A DNA stretch of 29,590 bases, from the IMG/VR virus record IMGVR_UViG_3300013093_003029, positions 1 through 29,590 of that record; one strand, given 5' to 3'. The stretch's first letter is position 1; each line of letters begins with the position of its first letter. Origin of the DNA: a virus. The position numbers and the translations under genes are program-made. Below, piece by piece: positions 27,683 through 29,590 of the stretch. Under the pieces are notes generated by a model. The model ran no database searches. It was not told the origin of the DNA and saw only the letters and a list, made by a program, of their open reading frames with translations.

Positions 27683-28366
27683 GACTATTCTAAGATATAC
27701 AATTCTATAATTAATAATGGAAAGAATAGACCACGTGATGAAAATATATATTATGAGTCTCATCATATAATCCCAAAATGCTTGGGTGGGAATGATAAAA
27801 AAGATAATTTAGTTCTTTTAACAGCACGAGAACATTTTATATGTCATCTTTTATTAGTTAAAATGTATCCATCACATCACGGATTAGTTAAAGCTGCTAA
27901 TATGATGTGTTCATATAATCAAACTATGTCAGAAAGAATTTCTAATAGAAGATACGAATGGTTTCGAGTTAAATTATCAGTCGCTATGTCTGAGATGATA
28001 GGCGAGAAAAATAGTTCATTTGGATCAAGTTGGATTCATAATAAATCAATGAAACAATCAAAAAAAGTTGACAAAAACCTTGTAGAGTTGTATATTAATA
28101 AAGGTTGGGAAAAAGGTAGGGTTGTTAATTGGAATCCTAAAATTTCATCATGTAAACTATGTAGTAAAGATTTTCTTTTGAAGACAAAAGAACTTTTTTG
28201 TTCAGAAGAATGTAAAGAAAATAGTAGAAACCCAATGTTTGGGAGAGAAGAAGAGTTTAGAAACTTGTATGCTAAACATAAAAGTATGAACAAAGCACTG
28301 AAAGAAATGGGATTCAAAGGTGCAATGGGAAGCTGGTATGTTGCAGCAAAAGAATTGGTTCGGTAG
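27680..28366 (+). CDS. HNH homing endonuclease
   Basis: 228 aa. YESHHIIPKCLGGNDKKDN with REHFICHLLL is the HNH core (H28, H29, N43, H52, H56). A C-terminal four-Cys finger (SCKLCSKDF...LFCSEEC) may bind DNA, followed by a helix-turn-helix-like end (HKSMNKALKEMGFKG). It is A+T-rich with AGA/TTA codons, like the other endonuclease at 11228. The gene lies between tRNA fragments, and its last codons and stop (GGTTCGGTAG) form an acceptor-stem-like sequence. Expression is probably late only. Confidence 0.85.
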   Translation: MDYSKIYNSIINNGKNRPRDENIYYESHHIIPKCLGGNDKKDNLVLLTAREHFICHLLLVKMYPSHHGLVKAANMMCSYNQTMSERISNRRYEWFRVKLSVAMSEMIGEKNSSFGSSWIHNKSMKQSKKVDKNLVELYINKGWEKGRVVNWNPKISSCKLCSKDFLLKTKELFCSEECKENSRNPMFGREEEFRNLYAKHKSMNKALKEMGFKGAMGSWYVAAKELVR

Positions 28367-28439
28367 CCGAGGGGAGCTTCTACCTCCCTAATCGTAACAG
28401 GAGCTGCAAATGGGGGTTCGAATCCCTCCCGAATCGCCA
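28357..28439 (+). pseudogene. abnormal tRNA-like sequence, Arg UCU anticodon arm
   Basis: GGTTCGG (28357-28363) can pair with CCGAATC (28429-28435), followed by G and encoded CCA. GGGAG-CTTCTAC-CTCCC (28372-28388) is a perfect anticodon arm with UCU; GGGGG-TTCGAAT-CCCTC a perfect T arm. But only 8 nt separate acceptor and anticodon stems, so there is no D arm, and about 23 nt replace the 5-nt variable loop. Either a decayed gene, or pieces of two tRNAs joined at the endonuclease insertion. Confidence 0.6.
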
Positions 28440-28455
28440 CTTTTAAGAGGTTGTT

Positions 28456-28659
28456 ATGGCAGAACACTCAACTAACATTACAATTGGTATCGCCGAACTT
28501 GAAACATTGGTCAAGTGGATTAACACTATGGATCCACAGCCGCATGTGGTCAAGATTGTTGCCATAGACACTGGCATCGGTACTCATTACCGTGCTGAAA
28601 TTGAAACTACAGAAGGTGAAGGTCGCTTTAAAGACCTCACAGATTATGAGAACTGGTAA
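28456..28659 (+). CDS. small phage protein of unknown function
   Basis: 67 aa. ITIGIAELETLVKWINTMD helix, then HVVKIVAIDTGIGTHYRAEI and an acidic end (KDLTDYENW). A familiar small alpha/beta phage type, unnamed. GAGG precedes the ATG; TAATG joins it to the next gene. Confidence 0.75.
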   Translation: MAEHSTNITIGIAELETLVKWINTMDPQPHVVKIVAIDTGIGTHYRAEIETTEGEGRFKDLTDYENW

Positions 28660-28904
28660 TGACTGATCGAGTTGCAGAATTAGAAGCGGAAGTTGCACGG
28701 TTGCAGGATATTGTAACTAGAATGGGTCGCATTTATAAACATCTGAATCCAGAAAATCATCCTGGAGTATATTTTATTCATGGATCTTTAGGATCATATG
28801 ATGAGAATGGCATGCCAGAACGATTGATGGTAGTGCCTGCTTATGGCGTCGACTTTAGTTATATCTATCAACGCACAGACAAGACAACAGGTCCAGAATG
28901 GTAA
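28659..28904 (+). CDS. small phage protein with coiled-coil start
   Basis: 81 aa. RVAELEAEVARLQDIVTRMG is a short heptad coiled coil; the C-terminal part (GVYFIHGSLGSYDENG, VPAYGVDFSYIYQ) is beta-like. Not recognised. It overlaps the next gene by 7 nt. Confidence 0.75.
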   Translation: MTDRVAELEAEVARLQDIVTRMGRIYKHLNPENHPGVYFIHGSLGSYDENGMPERLMVVPAYGVDFSYIYQRTDKTTGPEW

Positions 28905-29113
28905 CGTCAATACAATTACCTTGTGAGCATTGGGAGCGTGATCTTCTAATTCAAGAAATTAAACGCCTACAACAGTATGAGTCTATGGTCCACTACATTG
29001 CCAATGACTATATCGAGTTGAGTTATGAAAAGGCTCAGTGGCAGCGTGATGATTGGCGCAAGCGTTGCCGCAAGACTATCGCTGAAGCATACCCGGAGGA
29101 AAAAGATGACTGA
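28898..29113 (+). CDS. small charged helical protein
   Basis: 71 aa. ERDLLIQEIKRLQQYESMVHY and WQRDDWRKRCRKTIAEAYP are long amphipathic helices. Not recognised. It contains the next gene's GGAGG and overlaps it by 8 nt. Confidence 0.72.
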   Translation: MVTSIQLPCEHWERDLLIQEIKRLQQYESMVHYIANDYIELSYEKAQWQRDDWRKRCRKTIAEAYPEEKDD

Positions 29114-29468
29114 TAATCTTGTGAAGTGGCTGCGTTCTGGGGGCGTTGCCGAAATGGACAAAGTCGCTGACCACATTGAAAAATTGAAAGAGCAGAAAAA
29201 TATTTATTCTGACGCTTTTACCAAGGCTATTTCTCGCATCAAGGAGTTAGAGGATGTGCTTAGTATCATGGTTGAATATAGACCAGTTACCGTTGAAGAT
29301 CTTAAACGTGCTCGCAGAGTATTGGAGGCGAAGATGACTTATTATGAAGAGGGTTTCCGCAAGATGGCAGACGATTGGCAAGAAAGGCGAACCGCAGAAG
29401 CACCACTAGAGTATACTGAGAATTATGGACAAGGTTCAGAACCGTGGCTAAAGGGAGATGAGGAATGA
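29106..29468 (+). CDS. coiled-coil phage protein
   Basis: 120 aa from ATG 29106 (GGAGG at 29096-29100); a longer frame starts inside the previous gene. MDKVADHIEKLKEQKNIYS and ISRIKELEDVLSIMVEY are coiled-coil-like, then VEDLKRARRVLEAKM. LVKWLRSGG at the front is common in phage proteins of this sort. It is joined by ATGA to the next gene. Confidence 0.75.
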   Translation: MTDNLVKWLRSGGVAEMDKVADHIEKLKEQKNIYSDAFTKAISRIKELEDVLSIMVEYRPVTVEDLKRARRVLEAKMTYYEEGFRKMADDWQERRTAEAPLEYTENYGQGSEPWLKGDEE

Positions 29469-29590
29469 ACGAGCGTATCGAAGAACTTGCTAAACAGGCT
29501 GTATATGAATCATACAAAGAAGGCTGTATTGATCAGAACAAGATAGTATTGGAAAAATTCGCCGAGTTAATCGTGCGGGAATGTGCTAGA
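29465..29590 (+). CDS. phage protein, partial at right edge
   Basis: 42 codons visible from the ATGA-overlapping ATG 29465. MNERIEELAKQAVYESYK and EKFAELIVRECAR match a small phage family ending in a FAELIVREC helix that I have seen in many phages; function unknown. The 3' end is outside the window. Confidence 0.7.
   Translation, partial: MNERIEELAKQAVYESYKEGCIDQNKIVLEKFAELIVRECAR

Noticed and set aside
28380-28411. Alternative anticodon readings CGU (Thr) or GCA (Cys) for the 28.4 kb tRNA-like sequence
   Set aside because: The loops ATCGTAA and CTGCAAA have the right look but their flanking bases do not form 5-bp stems; GGGAG/CTCCC around CTTCTAC does.
27611-28439. Group I intron inside a single tRNA
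   Set aside because: Only about 45 nt lie before and none after the HNH frame, too little for an intron core, and the two acceptor strands do not pair.
28036-28467. 143-codon minus-strand open frame across the HNH gene and tRNA
   Set aside because: Covers the tRNA end and opposes a clear HNH reading frame; no promoter or ribosome site.
1-29590. CRISPR array, integrase, transposase or attachment sites
   Set aside because: No regularly spaced repeats, no tyrosine/serine recombinase or transposase motifs, and no duplicated tRNA end marking an att site were seen.

Overview
This window looks like part of a large, A+T-rich, T4-like tailed phage genome from a Gram-negative host. The evidence is dense packing of small genes with ATGA, GTGA and TAATG overlaps; several tRNA genes; a T4-type RNA-repair set (RNA ligase 1 plus separate polynucleotide kinase and 3'-phosphatase genes); a GH19 endolysin; two homing endonucleases; and T4-style late-promoter octamers (TATAAATA or AATAAATA) beside strong sigma70-like promoters (TTGACA-16/17-TATTAT). 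A signal-peptide protein and a lipobox protein point to a Gram-negative host. No capsid, tail, replication or integrase gene is visible, so this is an accessory region.

Layout. 1-3580: auxiliary metabolism, with a partial RimK-type ATP-grasp ligase (-), a small protein resembling nitrile-hydratase-alpha/NHLP leader peptides, a zinc-ribbon C-methyltransferase (-), a nitronate-monooxygenase-like flavoprotein and a small membrane protein. 3587-11161: rightward operons of small, mostly unassigned phage proteins, with the RNA-repair cassette embedded (phosphatase 6017, kinase 7147, RNA ligase 7663). 11162-11937: a zinc-finger/NUMOD3/PD-(D/E)XK homing endonuclease whose stop codon lies inside a tRNA-Ile gene, then tRNA-Met. 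11959-13147: small genes ending in a Prx5-type peroxiredoxin and a terminator. 13187-13597: a structured non-coding stretch. 13598-15904 (-): two related ADP-ribosyltransferase-like proteins flanking a P-loop kinase, behind a late promoter, possibly packaged in the virion and injected.

15965-19608 is the most striking part. A tRNA with a UAA anticodon is followed by a tandem array of twelve small paralogous proteins that share a C-terminal motif (roughly F-x-x-x-E/D-D-x-x-x-F-x-L-R-W), nearly all joined by ATGA or GTGA overlaps, with one unrelated CxxC zinc protein inserted. 19639-25794: gamma-glutamylcyclotransferase, two membrane proteins, a compact pseudoknotted RNA candidate (20494-20690), a sulfotransferase-like gene (-), endolysin, Dps ferritin, PP-loop ATPase, tRNA-Ser, lipoprotein, twitch-type radical SAM protein and phosphoribosyltransferase. 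25909-29590: a DGQHR/ParB-like protein with an HNH partner, a second homing endonuclease embedded in tRNA fragments, then small phage genes running off the right edge.

Three themes link the window. (1) Both homing endonucleases have a late octamer inside the loop of a hairpin that hides the start region, so read-through RNA should be silent and only late RNA translated, as known for T4 I-TevI. (2) Several genes have their ATG at the predicted transcription start, suggesting leaderless mRNAs from both promoter classes. (3) tRNA genes next to the endonucleases are structurally abnormal. All positions and motifs were read by eye; no similarity search or folding program was run.
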